Shown here piece after piece: positions 49,512 to 59,680 of a stretch of 64,000 nucleotides of DNA. Below the pieces are notes generated by a model. It saw only the letters and a list, made by a program, of their open reading frames with translations. It had not been told where the DNA came from and did no database searches. Position 1 is the first letter of the stretch. Each line of letters begins with the position of its first letter. Source of the stretch: Tridacna crocea (taxonomy: Eukaryota; Mollusca; Bivalvia; Cardiida; Cardiidae); NCBI GenBank assembly GCA_943736015.1, contig OX031062.1:1718501-1782500 (forward strand), in the 5' to 3' direction. The position numbers and the translations under genes were made by a program.

Positions 49512-49611
49512 GTATGTATGTACCAAACAGCCACTAAAGTCTTGCTTTAATATCATAGGGGTGACCAGTCAAAAACTAAAATCACCTTTGGCTACAGTTG
49601 CCTGTACTACT

Positions 49612-49766
49612 AAGGTGGGATACCAGCATTTCCATCTATAGTCACAATTTTTCCTGCAATTACAAAATTTAGAGTTCATTGTGTGTGAAACATTTTATTT
49701 GTCATCTGCGAAATTAATGCTGTCATTTTGAACTAGTTTAATTTTTGTCATTTGATAAAGGGTTAA
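49612..49766 (+). mobile_element. M1 MITE, right half, decayed
   Basis: TACCAGCATTTCC, TTTGTCATCTGCG and GATAAAGGGTTAA survive. Confidence 0.5.
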
Positions 49767-50030
49767 CTAAATGCCACTTCCCCCACACATGGTGTGAGAT
49801 GAATTTTCAACAACAGGAAGCACCCAGCGCACTGGTATTGTGGGTAATATTTTCGGGGGAGGTGGAGTGGAGCATTTCTGGTAGCTTCTTGGAGAAATAA
49901 TGACATGTTTCTTTTTTTCTTCTAATAATGAATAAGTGTTTTTCTTGGGACAAAAGCCCCTATAAAGAGTGAGAGAATTTTCTTTTGTGTATTCCTAGTC
50001 ACAGATGGTGAATTAATTAGCATTCTGCCA
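49767..50030. other. no recognised feature
   Basis: Unique spacer, nothing seen. Confidence 0.35.
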
Positions 50031-50233
50031 ATAACTCTTTGGCGAACAAAAAGAAAATTAATTTTTGGCTCGACCAAATTGAAAACACTTTTAGACGACA
50101 AATAAAATATCTTCCATTACATACAAAACATTGTAAGAAAAGGAGAAAATGTTACCTGAATTTGTTTCTTCATAGTGTTTCCAAAAGGTTTCTCTCTCAG
50201 ACTCATTAAAACAAGGGATTGTGAATGAGTTAA
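50031..50233 (-). mobile_element. M1 MITE, stem decayed
   Basis: CTCTTTGGCGAACAAAAAG left end; only one stem arm; right TTAA intact. Confidence 0.7.
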
Positions 50234-50442
50234 CTCATTACCAAACAACAAATTTTAGGTTTGTCCAAATTGAAAGCATTTACAGACAGCAAAATAAAAG
50301 TGACTGAAAATTTGAAATTTGTTTAGTGAAGAGTAGAAAACATTGTGGGGAAAAGGAGCATTTTCTCCTTTTCCCACAATGTTTTCTAAAGGCTTCTTTC
50401 CCAGGGTCGTCAAAAGTAGGGATTGTGTGGTAATGGGGTTAA
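50230..50442 (-). mobile_element. M1 MITE, shortened stem
   Basis: TTAA both sides. The stem apex is deleted symmetrically, leaving GGAGCATTTTCTCC. Confidence 0.88.
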
Positions 50443-50726
50443 CTCTTTACCAAATGAAAAAAATGTTAGACTTGTACAAATTGAAGGCATTTGAAGTCGT
50501 CATTATTGTCGGTTTACTTCAAAAACCTTGTAACTACAGCTTGAAACAAGCTGTAGTTACGAGGTTTTTAAAGTAAACCGACAATGTCAAATGTCAAGGT
50601 GTTTGACAGGATAGGGTAGAAAATATTGTGGAAATAGGAGAAAATGATGGTTGCAAGCATTTTCTCATTTTTCCACAACTTTTTTAAAAGCATTTTTGCT
50701 GTAGAAGTTGGGGATTGGTTGTAAGC
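50439..50726 (-). mobile_element. M1 MITE carrying another palindrome
   Basis: Left end CTCTTTACCAAATG; interrupted after GAAGGCATTTG by an 82-bp palindrome; stem worn (GATGGTTGCAAGC); right end faded. Confidence 0.75.
50504..50585. repeat. 82-bp palindrome nested in an M1 MITE
   Basis: ATTGTCGGTTTACTTCAAAA pairs with TTTTAAAGTAAACCGACAAT, and GTAACTACAGCTTG with CAAGCTGTAGTTAC. Not part of any other M1 copy, so it was probably inserted. Confidence 0.85.
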
Positions 50727-50734
50727 TATATCTC

Positions 50735-50885
50735 TGTAAAGGGTTCTTTTCTTCCACAAACTTGAGGAAGAATGCTTTTGAAAACAGTGTAGTAGAAGGG
50801 GAAAATGCTGGTATGCATGTTACCTCAGATAGCAGCCCATCATGTTTTCATCTCTTATCAAGTAAAGTTTTGTCATTTGGGCTTC
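50735..50885 (+). mobile_element. M1 MITE, decayed
   Basis: TTGAGGAAGAATGCTTTTGA and one stem arm remain. Confidence 0.5.
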
Positions 50886-50887
50886 CT

Positions 50888-51119
50888 TTAACCCCTTACT
50901 ACAGAACAAAGACTTTTGATGACCCTGTGGAAGAAGCCTTTTGAGAACATTGTGGGAAAAGGAGAAAAATGCTGGTAACCGGTAACCAGCATTTTTTTCC
51001 TTTTCCCACAATGTTTTCTACCCTTAACAAATCAAATTTCAACTTGTGATTCCCACCTAATTTGTCGTCTGCTTTCATTTTGGACCATTCTAAATTTTTT
51101 GTCGTTGGTAAACAGTTAA
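50888..51119 (+). mobile_element. M1 MITE with duplicated apex
   Basis: GGTAACCGGTAACCAGC shows an apex duplication; TTAA both sides. A right-end scrap follows (51120-51172). Confidence 0.85.
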
Positions 51120-51296
51120 ACTGTCATCTGCAAATGCATTCAGTTTTGATAGTTCTAACATGTTTTGTGGTCCAAAAAAGAATAAACAATGTGCCAATGA
51201 ATCAAGAACTTGGACAACGTCAGGTAAAATTGCAGTGAAGATTGATATAATAGAGCTTCAGATAAGAGGGTTGATCAATGGTTGATTGTATGGTGT

Positions 51297-51525
51297 TTAA
51301 CCCATTACCACACAATCCCTACTTTTGACGACCCTGAGAAAGAAGCCTTTAGAAAACATCGTGGGAAAAGGAGAAAATGCTGGTAACCAGCATTTTCTGC
51401 TTTTCCCACAATGTCTTCTACCCTTCCCTCAACAAATTTCAATCTTTGAGCCACATTTATTTTGCCATCTGCAAGTGCTTTTAATTTGGACATGTGTAGA
51501 AATTTGTCGTTTGGTAAAGAGTTAA
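51297..51525 (+). mobile_element. M1 MITE, intact
   Basis: At the SINE-tail TTAA; apex GGTAACC; right end GGTAAAGAG. Confidence 0.92.
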
Positions 51526-51749
51526 CTCATTACCACACAATCCCTACTTTTGACGCCCCTGAGAAAGAAGCCTTTTGAAAACGCTGTGAGAAAAGGAGAA
51601 ATACTGGTAACCAGCATTTTCTCTTTTTCCCACAGTGTTTTCTATCCTTCCCAGAACAAATTTCAATTTTTCAGTCAACTTTATTTTGTTGTCTGCAAAT
51701 GCTTTCAATTTGGACCAGTCTAAAATTTTCTCGTGTGGTAAAGAGTTAA
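51522..51749 (+). mobile_element. M1 MITE, intact
   Basis: Same orientation, shared TTAA; stem GCTGTGAG / CCCACAGTG with mismatches. Confidence 0.9.
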
Positions 51750-51781
51750 GGCCATTTTCAACATCATGGCCTTCTTGCTCC

Positions 51782-51871
51782 TTTTACAATATTTTTCAAC
51801 CAGGTTTAATTCCTCAGTCGGTCAACCTTTTACAATATTTTTCAACCAGGTTTAATTCCTCAGTCGGTCAA
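51782..51871 (+). repeat. 46-bp tandem duplication
   Basis: TTTTACAATATTTTTCAACC..CTCAGTCGGTCAA occurs twice, offset 46 bp, without differences I can see. Confidence 0.9.
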
Positions 51872-52065
51872 ACTCAGGATCAATGGGTAAAAGGGTTATA
51901 GTGATGGATGATATTTCAAACTTTGAAAAAAAATGCAAGATGGACAGTTTTTGTCTCTGTGTGTGAATATTTCTGTTCTGTAATCTGTCATCATTATACA
52001 TCCCTCAGTCTACACTGTAACCTTGTACTTCTGTACCTCTGTACCAGAGGACAAAATTTGTCATA

Positions 52066-52293
52066 TTAACCCATGACCACACAATCCCTACTTTTGACGC
52101 CCCTGAGGAAGAAGCCTTTACAAAACATTGTGGGAAAAGGAGAAAATGCTGGTAACCAGCATTTTCTCCTTTTCCCACAATGTTTCTACCCTTCACAAAC
52201 CAAATTTCAAATTTTCAGTCACTTTTATTTTGCCATCTGCAAATGCTTTCAATTTTGACAAGTCTAAAATTTTGTCATCTGGTAATGAGTTAA
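52066..52293 (+). mobile_element. M1 MITE, intact
   Basis: Perfect stem apart from a lost T (ATGTTTCTACC); ends CCCATGACC / GGTAATGAG. Confidence 0.92.
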
Positions 52294-52540
52294 ATCTTTC
52301 TCGGGCCCGTCGGAAGGAAATTTCATTTGGTCCAGCCAGTTAGGGGGATCCGGGAGCATGCTGCCCCAGAAAAATTTTGAAAATAACACGCTCTAAGGTG
52401 CATTCTGGCGCATTTTTTGAGGTTTATATTACACATTTTTTTTGAAAATTGGTCCGGCCATTTTTCATTTTCGGCCGAAAATTTGGTATGGCCATGGCCG
52501 GACCGCTTCCTACGGCCTTGTTTCTCCGGATCATTATTAA
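52294..52540. repeat. possible dispersed repeat
   Basis: GGGGGATCCGGGAGCATGCT and CTAAGGTGCATTCTGGCGCA resemble a motif widespread in invertebrate genomes. Single copy here; also GGCCATGGCC palindromes. Confidence 0.4.
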
Positions 52541-52561
52541 GCAGCATTGTGTAGTAATGTG

Positions 52562-52800
52562 TTAAACCCTTTACCAGACAACAAAATTTTGGCCTAGTCT
52601 ATGTTGAACATTTGCAGATGACAATTTCAGTGTGGTTCAAAATTAATGGGGAAGTCTTTCTTTGATATGGTAGGAAACATTGTGGGAAAAGGAAAAAATG
52701 CTGGTTACCAGTATTTTCTCTTTTTCCCACAATGTTTTCAAAAGGCTTCTTTCCCAGAGTCGTTAAAAGTTGGCATCATTATAATGGTAAACGGTCTAAA
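52562..52800 (-). mobile_element. M1 MITE, full length
   Basis: Left TTAA (preceded by an M1 right-end scrap); right flank CTAA; CTCTTTTTC on the right arm. Confidence 0.82.
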
Positions 52801-53069
52801 AGACAAGACAAGATTTTAAATTTCGCTTTTTTGAAAAAATTATTGAAACAAGTAAGATTGGACTCAAATAATGGAATCTGTGGGAACAGCACATAGAAAG
52901 AAAACATTGTGGGGACAGAACATAGAAAGAAAATGTTGTGGGAACAGAACATGGAAAGAAAAATGTTGTGGGAACAGGATATACTGATAACCAGCTTTTT
53001 CTACTCTTTCCCACAATGATTTCAAAAGCTTTCTTTCTCAGGGTCATGAAATACACTTGTTTGGACAAA
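52797..53069 (-). mobile_element. M1 MITE with expanded stem arm
   Basis: GGAACAGCACATAGAAAGAAAA, about 31-33 bp, is repeated roughly four times before a single apex (GATAACCAGC). Ends worn. Confidence 0.6.
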
Positions 53070-53358
53070 GACACCTTACTTTAGCTTAGGAATCGTCAAA
53101 AGCACCTTACTTCAGCTTAGGAATGGTCAAAAGGCACCTTACTTCAGCTTAGGAATGGTCAAAGGCACCTTACTTCAGCTTAGGAATGGTCAAAGGCACT
53201 TTATTTCAGCTTAGGAATGGTCAAAGGCACTTTACTTCAGCTGAGGAATGGTCAAAGGCACCCTACTTCAGCTTAGGAATGGTCAAAGGCACTTTACTTC
53301 AGCTGAGGAATCGTCAAAGACACCTTACTTCAGCTTAGGAATGGCTCTAAGGCACCCA
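53070..53358 (+). repeat. 31-bp minisatellite, 9 units
   Basis: CACCTTACTTCAGCTTAGGA then ATGGTCAAAGG; units 31-32 bp. A tenth worn unit lies beyond the MITE (53584, AGTTACTTTAGCTTACGAA). Confidence 0.92.
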
Positions 53359-53583
53359 TTAACCCTTTACCACAAAATCCCTACTTTTGACGCCCATGAG
53401 AAAGAAGCCTTTTGAAAACACTGTAGGAAAAGGAGCAAATGCTGGTAACCAGCATTTTCTCCTTTTCCCACAGTGTTTTCTACCCTTCCCAGAACAAATT
53501 TCAATTTTTCAGTCACTTTTATTTTGTCGTCTGCAAATGCTTTCAATTTGAACCAGTCTGAAATTTTGTCGTGTGGTAATGGG
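53359..53583 (+). mobile_element. M1 MITE inside the minisatellite
   Basis: Left TTAA; right side lacks it (GGTAATGGGAAG). Separates the last unit from the other nine. Confidence 0.88.
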
Positions 53584-53817
53584 AAGTTACTTTAGCTTAC
53601 GAAGAAAAAAAGAGTAAAGGGATTGAGGGTGTGAAAGAAAATGACAAAATGATGGCAAAGTTATTTTATCTTGAAATCTAAGTTACTTTCCAAACAAAAT
53701 GAAACAACATAAAAGTAGTAATACAATCACTTGAATAAATATTTGATACTACGCTTTCCTGTACTATATTGTTACAGTTCACCTATTTTTTGGCTAGCCA
53801 ACACTATAGTATCCTCT

Positions 53818-53985
53818 TAGAGTGGTATCACACAATCCCGATCTTTTACAACCCTGAGGAAAAAAAGCCTTTGAAAACATTGTGGAAAAAAGGAGAAAAT
53901 GCTGGTTACCAGCATTTTCTTCTTTTCTCACAATGTTTTCCATCCTCCCAGAAACAAATCCTATCATCTAGAACAAATTTGAACT
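53818..53985 (+). mobile_element. M1 MITE, right end missing
   Basis: GTATCACACAATCCCGATC and a full stem with apex GGTTACC; then CCCAGAAACAAATCC and lost. Confidence 0.7.
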
Positions 53986-54009
53986 AGGAAACAAATTTGC
54001 CATTTTGTT

Positions 54010-54238
54010 TTAACCCTTTACCCCATAAGGCATTTCTATGGTATCTCTAATCGACCCTAAATAACAGCAAGGATGAAGCCGTTTCTTATGTGTATATGAC
54101 ACCTTTTGATAGTGTAGAAAACTTTGTGGCAAAAGGTGAAATTGCTCATCACGAGCAATTTCACCTTTTGCCACAATGTTTTCCAAAGGCTCCTACAAGC
54201 AATGCGTAGAAATGAGTATCTATGGAGTGAAGGGTTAA
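54010..54238 (-). mobile_element. M2 MITE, intact
   Basis: TTAA both sides; apex GCTCATCACGAGC, one pair broken. Confidence 0.9.
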
Positions 54239-54425
54239 GTTGGTTTGTTGGTTGGTTGTATTGGGATTTAACGCCACTTTAACAGCTATGGTCATATCAT
54301 GGCGGTCGGTGACGCACATGTGTTTCCTGGCTTTCTCACACCGGTACTAACACAACTTTCTTTCCAAAGCTACCGACTACTTTTCTCACATACTTTAGCA
54401 GAGGTGAGAGGCAAAAAAATTTGTT
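54239..54425 (-). mobile_element. SINE A, minus strand, head missing
   Basis: GTTGGTTGGTTGTATTGGGA tail, then CTTTCTCACACC and CTCACATACTTTAGCAGAGG in reverse of SINE A. Confidence 0.75.
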
Positions 54426-54427
54426 TA

Positions 54428-54575
54428 AGAGTAAACCCTATTCCACATAATTACAAATTATGTTAAATCTGAGGAAGAAGGCTAAAATTATATGGGAAAA
54501 GGAGAAAATGTTGGTAACATTAGCATTTTCTCTTTTTCCCACAGTGCTTCTTACACTTTCAGGGACACTTCCAAT
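54428..54575 (+). mobile_element. M1 MITE, worn, right end missing
   Basis: GTAAACCCTATTCCACATAA left end; apex GGTAACATTAGC. Confidence 0.6.
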
Positions 54576-54935
54576 CATGGAAGCAGTGTTTGAGTTGTTG
54601 TCCACACAATGATAATGTACTTGTGCATGTGTTTCTTAGCATTTGGATCTCTTTAGGCATTCTACAGTTATCTGCCTTTGATTCCTGAAATAATCAATTT
54701 CTTGTGCAGCTACTCACTGACAAGACCCTTCGGGCTTCTATGCACCTCTCTGCTTATTTTTGTCATGTAGAAATGGGGTTAATTACCCGTCACATCATCA
54801 GTTTCAATTATGGCTGCCAAAGTTCTTTGTGACAGGCTAAAGTGGGCAAGAACAAAGGCAATAAAATGCTATAATCAATAAAGGTCAATGGAGTAAAAAC
54901 CAATTGTAGAAAAAGTGATGGTTTGCAAAATTAGC
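54576..54935. other. no recognised feature
   Basis: About 360 bp without repeats or coding signal. An M1 left-end scrap follows at 54940. Confidence 0.4.
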
Positions 54936-55004
54936 CCTTATCCCTTTACCAAACAATTTTGGGTTTTAACGACCCTAAGGACAACTCACTCAGTCCTTTT
55001 GCAG

Positions 55005-55064
55005 ACCGTGTACATCAAGATCAGACTGCTCAGAACATGTAGTCTGATCTTTGATCTAGACTGT
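55005..55064. mobile_element. H1 hairpin element
   Basis: GTACATCAAGATCAGACTGC pairs with AGTCTGATCTTTGATCTAGAC. Confidence 0.7.
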
Positions 55065-55168
55065 CTGATGAGGACATGTTGTCCACCAATATTTTTCTCC
55101 AAGACAGTAATTTCAAATGGCATCATGTGGGTGGGAAATATACTATTGGTTTGAAAGTTTCATTAATT

Positions 55169-55397
55169 TTAACTCATTACCAAACGACAAAATTTTAGGT
55201 TTGTCCAAATTGAAAGCATTTGCAGACGACAAATTAAAAGTTACTGAAAACTTTAAATTTGTTTTGTGAAGGATAGAAAACATTGTGAGAAAAGGAGAAA
55301 ATGCTGGTTACCAGCATTTTCCCCTTTTCCCACAATGTTTTCTTAAGGGCTCTTTCTCGGGGTCGTCAAAAGTAGGGATTGTGTGGTAATGGGTTAA
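55169..55397 (-). mobile_element. M1 MITE, intact
   Basis: TTAA both sides; ends CTCATTACC / GGTAATGGG; minor stem mismatches. Confidence 0.9.
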
Positions 55398-55408
55398 CTT
55401 TATTTACC

Positions 55409-55695
55409 AGGATATGGCTTGCAACAGGCAAAAAGGGACATTGGGACATTTGTGTAAATTTTTACTGTTGTCTCAGATTAGCCTGCATAGTCCGTGCAGA
55501 CTAAATCTGAGACGACACTTTCCGATCCTGTGTGATTTTTCTGTTTCACACATGTCTACTGTAGGACAGTGTTGAAGTAAAGCGCAGTTAAGGATTAGCC
55601 TGCATGGACTGAGCAGGCTCATCCAAGACAACGCTTGTCACAAATGTTCGAATGCTCCTTTTCGGAAATGTTGGCAACGGCAACCTTGCAGTATT
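55409..55695. mobile_element. H4 double-hairpin MITE
   Basis: ACATTTGTGTAAATT left and GCTTGTCACAAATGTTCG right are inverted. Inside, TTGTCTCAGATTAGCCTGC pairs with GCAGACTAAATCTGAGACGA and a second hairpin holds GGATTAGCCTGCATGGAC. Confidence 0.7.
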
Positions 55696-55708
55696 ACTAT
55701 TATGTTAA

Positions 55709-55759
55709 GCTTTCTTTCTCTGAACAGTTCAAAGTTGGGATTGTAATGGTAAAGGGCTA
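55709..55759 (-). mobile_element. M1 MITE, right-end fragment
   Basis: GCTTTCTTTCTCTG..AAAGTTGGGATTGTAATGG. Confidence 0.5.
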
Positions 55760-55959
55760 AATGGCTTATATAAAGCATTTATGACTGACCAATACTTTAT
55801 TGGCCCAACTTGCTGCTAAAGCAATAAATGTAAATTGGTCTACATGTTCAATAGTTCTTTCACAGCTGATGTGACCCAGGCAATCATATAGGACTAGGGA
55901 TTGGAAACAAGGCAATATTGCCATAAAAGTGAATAATCCTTCATTGTCAGTAGTTAGGT

Positions 55960-56189
55960 CTAATGCTTTGCTACAGAATTGTGAGTTTTAAAGACTCTGA
56001 GGGAGACAGCTTTAGAAAATCATTATGGGAAAAGGAGAAAATGCTGGTAACCAGCATTTTCTCCTTTTCCCACAATGTTTTCTACCCTTTCCAAATCGAA
56101 TTTTAATTTGTGATTTACAATTATTTTGTCATCTGCAAATGCTTTGAATTTGTACAAGTCCAAAATTTTGTCATTTGGTAAAGAGTTAC
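55960..56189 (+). mobile_element. M1 MITE, full length
   Basis: Left CTAA, right TTAC; good stem (CATTATGGG against CCCACAATG). Confidence 0.85.
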
Positions 56190-56395
56190 TGTTTTACCAC
56201 ACAGTCCTCGGTTTTTAACGACCCTGAGGAGGAGTTGTAGGAAAAGGAGAAAATGCTGATAACCAGCATTTTTCTCCTTTTTTCCACAAATTATTTCAAA
56301 CCTTTCAGAAACTTATCTTTCAGGCAAAATGTAATTTATCATATGCAAAATTAATGCTTGCCATCTGGTCCAGTCCAAAATACTTTCGTTTGCTT
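56186..56395 (+). mobile_element. M1 MITE, worn
   Basis: TTTTACCACACAGTCCTCGG left end; stem arm shortened; right end worn to TTTCGTTTGC. Confidence 0.7.
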
Positions 56396-56641
56396 ATACA
56401 TAAGACGAAGACGAAGAGGTAATAATTACTTCAAGTTTGACTGTTTTAGTATGAATGGAAAGGGAATATTCCTGACGTGGGAAAGATGGGAGTTTTATTG
56501 TTAAATTTTTAACTGTTAGCTTTTAGTGTTTGAACAAATGGATTGACCATCTTTGAGTGACACAATGAAACTAGCATGGAGCACTCACTGACTTATTATG
56601 TGACCTTCTTGAATCAACACTTTGCTGTTTTGACTGACCAT
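56396..56641. other. no recognised feature
   Basis: Unique spacer. Confidence 0.35.
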
Positions 56642-56870
56642 TTAAAACTTTACCAAACAACAAAATTTTAGTCTGGTCCAAATTGAAAGCATCTGCTGAC
56701 ATCAAAATAAATGTGTCTGAAAAATTAAAATTTGGTTTTGGAAGGGTAGATAATATTGTGAGAAAAGGAGAAAATGCTGGTTTCCAGCATTTTCTCCATT
56801 TCCCACAATGATTTCAAGAGGCTCCTTTCTCAGAGTCATTAAAAGTAGGGATTGTGTGGTAAAGGGTTAA
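56642..56870 (-). mobile_element. M1 MITE, intact
   Basis: TTAA both sides; apex CTGGTTTCCAGC. Confidence 0.88.
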
Positions 56871-56923
56871 GTATCTTTAAAACTCTTTCCATACCAAATA
56901 AAACATCAGACGCCTTTGTAGAG

Positions 56924-56983
56924 AGTATGGATCTTGATCAGACTGTACAGAATGTGCCATCTGATCTGTGATCCACACTGTCA
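56924..56983. mobile_element. H1 hairpin element
   Basis: GTATGGATCTTGATCAGACTG / CATCTGATCTGTGATCCACAC. Confidence 0.65.
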
Positions 56984-57131
56984 ACTGATATATTTTACAT
57001 TGTGAAAGAACTATCTCTTGGTCTTGTAGAGTGTGTTATTGTTTTAAAAGTTTTTTGATGCAGTCCAATCAAAGTATTTGCAGATGACAATCCTATAAAG
57101 CCACATTCAATACATTATGGTTGCCTCTGCA

Positions 57132-57194
57132 TGCACTGTACAGCAAGATCAGACTGCACAAGATGCACAGTCTGATCTTCATCTACACTGTCTG
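57132..57194. mobile_element. H1 hairpin element
   Basis: GCAAGATCAGACTGCA / TGCACAGTCTGATCTTC around CAAGA; ends ACTGTCTGC. Confidence 0.72.
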
Positions 57195-57251
57195 CTTTCC
57201 CATTTAGACATCCTGTACCAAAAAATACAAAAGACTCTCTCAATTACAATC

Positions 57252-57314
57252 AGTTGGGTCTAAGATTTTTAGATCAGACTGCATGTTTTGTACAAACTGA
57301 TCTTTACAGTGTCT
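57252..57314. mobile_element. H1 hairpin element
   Basis: AGATCAGACTGCATG / TACAAACTGATCTTT; ends CAGTGTCTGC. Confidence 0.65.
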
Positions 57315-57347
57315 GCTTTTGTTAGAAATCCTGTACAAAAGAAACAA

Positions 57348-57564
57348 GGATGGTCCTACATGGCATAGTGGTAAAGTGAAGGACTTGCAACCTGGAGGCC
57401 CGGGTTTGAGCCTCACTGGACCCACTGGGTTTTTCGTGGAAGTGTCCTTGCACAAGACACTTCAGGTCCCAAGCCTAGATGTGGTAAAACCCAGGAAATA
57501 CATGAATATGTGAGCTGTCGGGCAATATTACTGAAATAATGTTGAAAGCCACAATAAATGCCAA
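57348..57564 (+). mobile_element. tRNA-derived SINE C
   Basis: Head with A-box-like TGGCATAGTGGTAAAGTG and B-box-like GGGTTTGAGCC (about 57402). Body GTCCTTGCACAAGACACTTC; tail TACTGAAATAATGTTGAAAG, shared with SINE B, so the two may have a common 3' part. An M3 MITE starts at its end. Confidence 0.8.
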
Positions 57565-57785
57565 TTAACCCTTTCCCAAACAACAAATTTTGGCCCCTTC
57601 CTAACAGAGTTTGCAGACAACAATTTTAGATTTTGAGAAAATGGCAGAAAGTCAAAAAGGGTGGAAAACACTGTGGGAAAAGGAGAAATTGCTCGTTACG
57701 AGCAATTTCTCCTTTTCCCACAGTGTTTTCCAAGGACTTGTACTGCAGACACGTAAAAACCAGGGCTTGTTTAGGAAAGAGTTAA
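57565..57785 (-). mobile_element. M3 MITE, intact
   Basis: TTAA both sides; apex GCTCGTTACGAGC; CACTGTGGG / CCCACAGTG on both arms; right end GTTTAGGAAAGAG. Confidence 0.92.
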
Positions 57786-57824
57786 TCAATCAACAAAAGA
57801 AACCTCTAAATTACATTCTGTGGG

Positions 57825-57885
57825 GGCTACGGTTTCAAGAACAGACTGCATGTTCTGTGCAGACTGATCTTTATTTGCAGTGTCA
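57825..57885. mobile_element. H1 hairpin element
   Basis: AAGAACAGACTGCATG / GCAGACTGATCTTT; ends GCAGTGTC. Confidence 0.6.
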
Positions 57886-57962
57886 CGCACATACACAAAA
57901 ATATAACTATGTTGTTACAGCTAAGCACTCAATGGGCAAGAACAATGGCTAAGAACAGAGGT

Positions 57963-58165
57963 TACCTCTTTTACCAAGCTACAAAATTTAAACATCTGCA
58001 GGTTTCAAAAATAGTATAAAATGTGGCCCGACAATTGGGATATTTCTAGAAAACACTGTGGAAAAAGGAGAGAAATGCAGGTTATCAGCATTTTCTCCTT
58101 TTTCCACAACATTTCCAAAAGACAACTCTTTCAGGGTCATTAAACTTCAGGATTATGTGTTTACT
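57963..58165 (-). mobile_element. M1 MITE, diverged
   Basis: CTCTTTTACCAAGCTAC left end; stem CACTGTGG with apex GGTTATCAGC; right end worn. Confidence 0.65.
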
Positions 58166-58389
58166 CTTTACCAAACGACAAAATTTTAGACTGTTCCAAA
58201 TTCAAAGCATTTGCAGACAACAAAAATAAATGTGACTAAAGAATTGAATTTGTTTTAGGAAGGGAAGAAAACATTGTGGGAAAAGGAGAAAATGCTGGTA
58301 ACCAGCGTTTTCTCCTTTTCCCACAATGTTTTCAAAAAAGCCTCTTTTACAGGGTTGTTAAAGGTCGGGATTGTGTGGTAAAGGGTCAA
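58160..58389 (-). mobile_element. M1 MITE, full length
   Basis: Left TTTA/TTAC, right TCAA; apex CTGGTAACCAGC opposite to the norm; one mismatch (CAGCGTTTTC). Confidence 0.88.
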
Positions 58390-58769
58390 GGGATGTTTGA
58401 TCTGAATGGATCAGATGAAAGGTTCAGGGAATTTTGATCTGAATGGTGGAAGTTACAGAGAGCTACAGCTATTGTCCCTTATTAGACGTGATTTATAGCC
58501 AATTGAAAACAGTTCGTTTTGTCAGTGTAGCATTTATCTCTCGATGGTATACTTGTGTACTGTTGTTCCGTATTTAATCTGTATTGTGATTGTTTGGATT
58601 TAGCACCGTTACTTTTAATAGTAGGGGAATAATAGTGGAATAATGCTATTATTTGTGTGGTGACAATGGATATTGGAATTTCTGTTTCTATATTCGGAAT
58701 TTGACCTTTTCAACTTTTAGGGGTATTGTTTTGTTATGTAGAGAAAATTATGTAGGTTTTATGTTTCTT
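58390..58769. other. no recognised feature
   Basis: TTGATCTGAATGG occurs twice near 58397 and 58435. Otherwise unique. Confidence 0.4.
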
Positions 58770-58965
58770 TGAAACCCTTTATCACTCAGAAATATTGTGG
58801 AAAAAGAAGACAATATTGGTAATCAACATTTTTCTCCTATTCCTACGATGTTTTTCTCGGACCTTTCTAAGACAAGTCCAGTCCTTTGGACGCTTTGAAT
58901 TTGTCATATGCAAATGCTTTCAATATGAAGTTGTCTAAAATTTTTGTTGTGTGGTAAGGAGTTGA
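58770..58965 (+). mobile_element. M1 MITE, decayed
   Basis: ACCCTTTATCACTCAG left end; stem degraded; right end GTGTGGTAAGGAG. Confidence 0.65.
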
Positions 58966-59197
58966 ACTCTGTACCACACAATCCCACTTTTAAAGACCTT
59001 GGAAAAAAAGTCTTTTGAAACAGTTGTAGGAAAAGAAGAAAATGCCGGTGATTAGCATTTTCTCCGTATCTCACAATGTTTCCTCCTCTGTTACAAGCCT
59101 AAATCACATCATTTAAACTACATTTAGTTTGTTATCTGCATAATTATGCTTTTAATTTTGACAAGTCGGCATTTTTCGTTGTGTGGTATTTCTTTAA
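58962..59197 (+). mobile_element. M1 MITE, full length, worn
   Basis: Left TTGA, right TTAA; apex CCGGTGATTAGC. Confidence 0.8.
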
Positions 59198-59236
59198 CCC
59201 ATGGACTGCTACGAGGGACTCATTTATCTTTTTGAA

Positions 59237-59299
59237 GACAGTGTAGATCAAGATCAGACTGCATAGGATGTGCAGTCTACTCTTGGATCCACAGTGTTT
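59237..59299. mobile_element. H1 hairpin element, long form
   Basis: CAGTGTAGATCAAGATCAGA / GTCTACTCTTGGATCCACAG around GCATAGGATGTGC. Confidence 0.75.
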
Positions 59300-59399
59300 G
59301 ATAAGAAGAAATTTTCCCCCAAAAGATGCCCTTAAAATAGCAAACCTAGAGTTTTTACTATTAGCTTGAAGTTTCATTTCATTTTAGTATGGATAAGAG

Positions 59400-59627
59400 T
59401 CAACACTTTACCACTAGATCCTGACTTTTGACGACCCTTAAAAAGAAGCCTTTTGAAAACATTGTGGGAAAAGGGGAAAATCTGGTAACCAGCATTTTCT
59501 CCTTTTCCCACAATGTTTTCTGTCCTTCCCAATACAAATTTCGATTTTTGAGTCACTTTAATTTTGTCATCTGCTTATGCTTTCAATGTAGAACAGTGTG
59601 AAATTCTGTTGTTTGGTAAAGAGTTAA
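59400..59627 (+). mobile_element. M1 MITE, full length
   Basis: Left TCAA, right TTAA; apex region lost one base (AAATCTGGTAACC). Confidence 0.88.
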
Positions 59628-59680
59628 ATAAAAGGAAGGTTGGAACTGTTACGCTTCCTGAGTTAATTGCCTTGATTGGT

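Larger units (their letters stand above)
51271..51772 (-). mobile_element. SINE B tail carrying two MITEs
   Basis: GGTTGATTGTATGGTGTTTAA before and GGCCATTTTCAACATCATGG after reconstruct the SINE tail; the rest of the SINE is missing. Confidence 0.65.
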
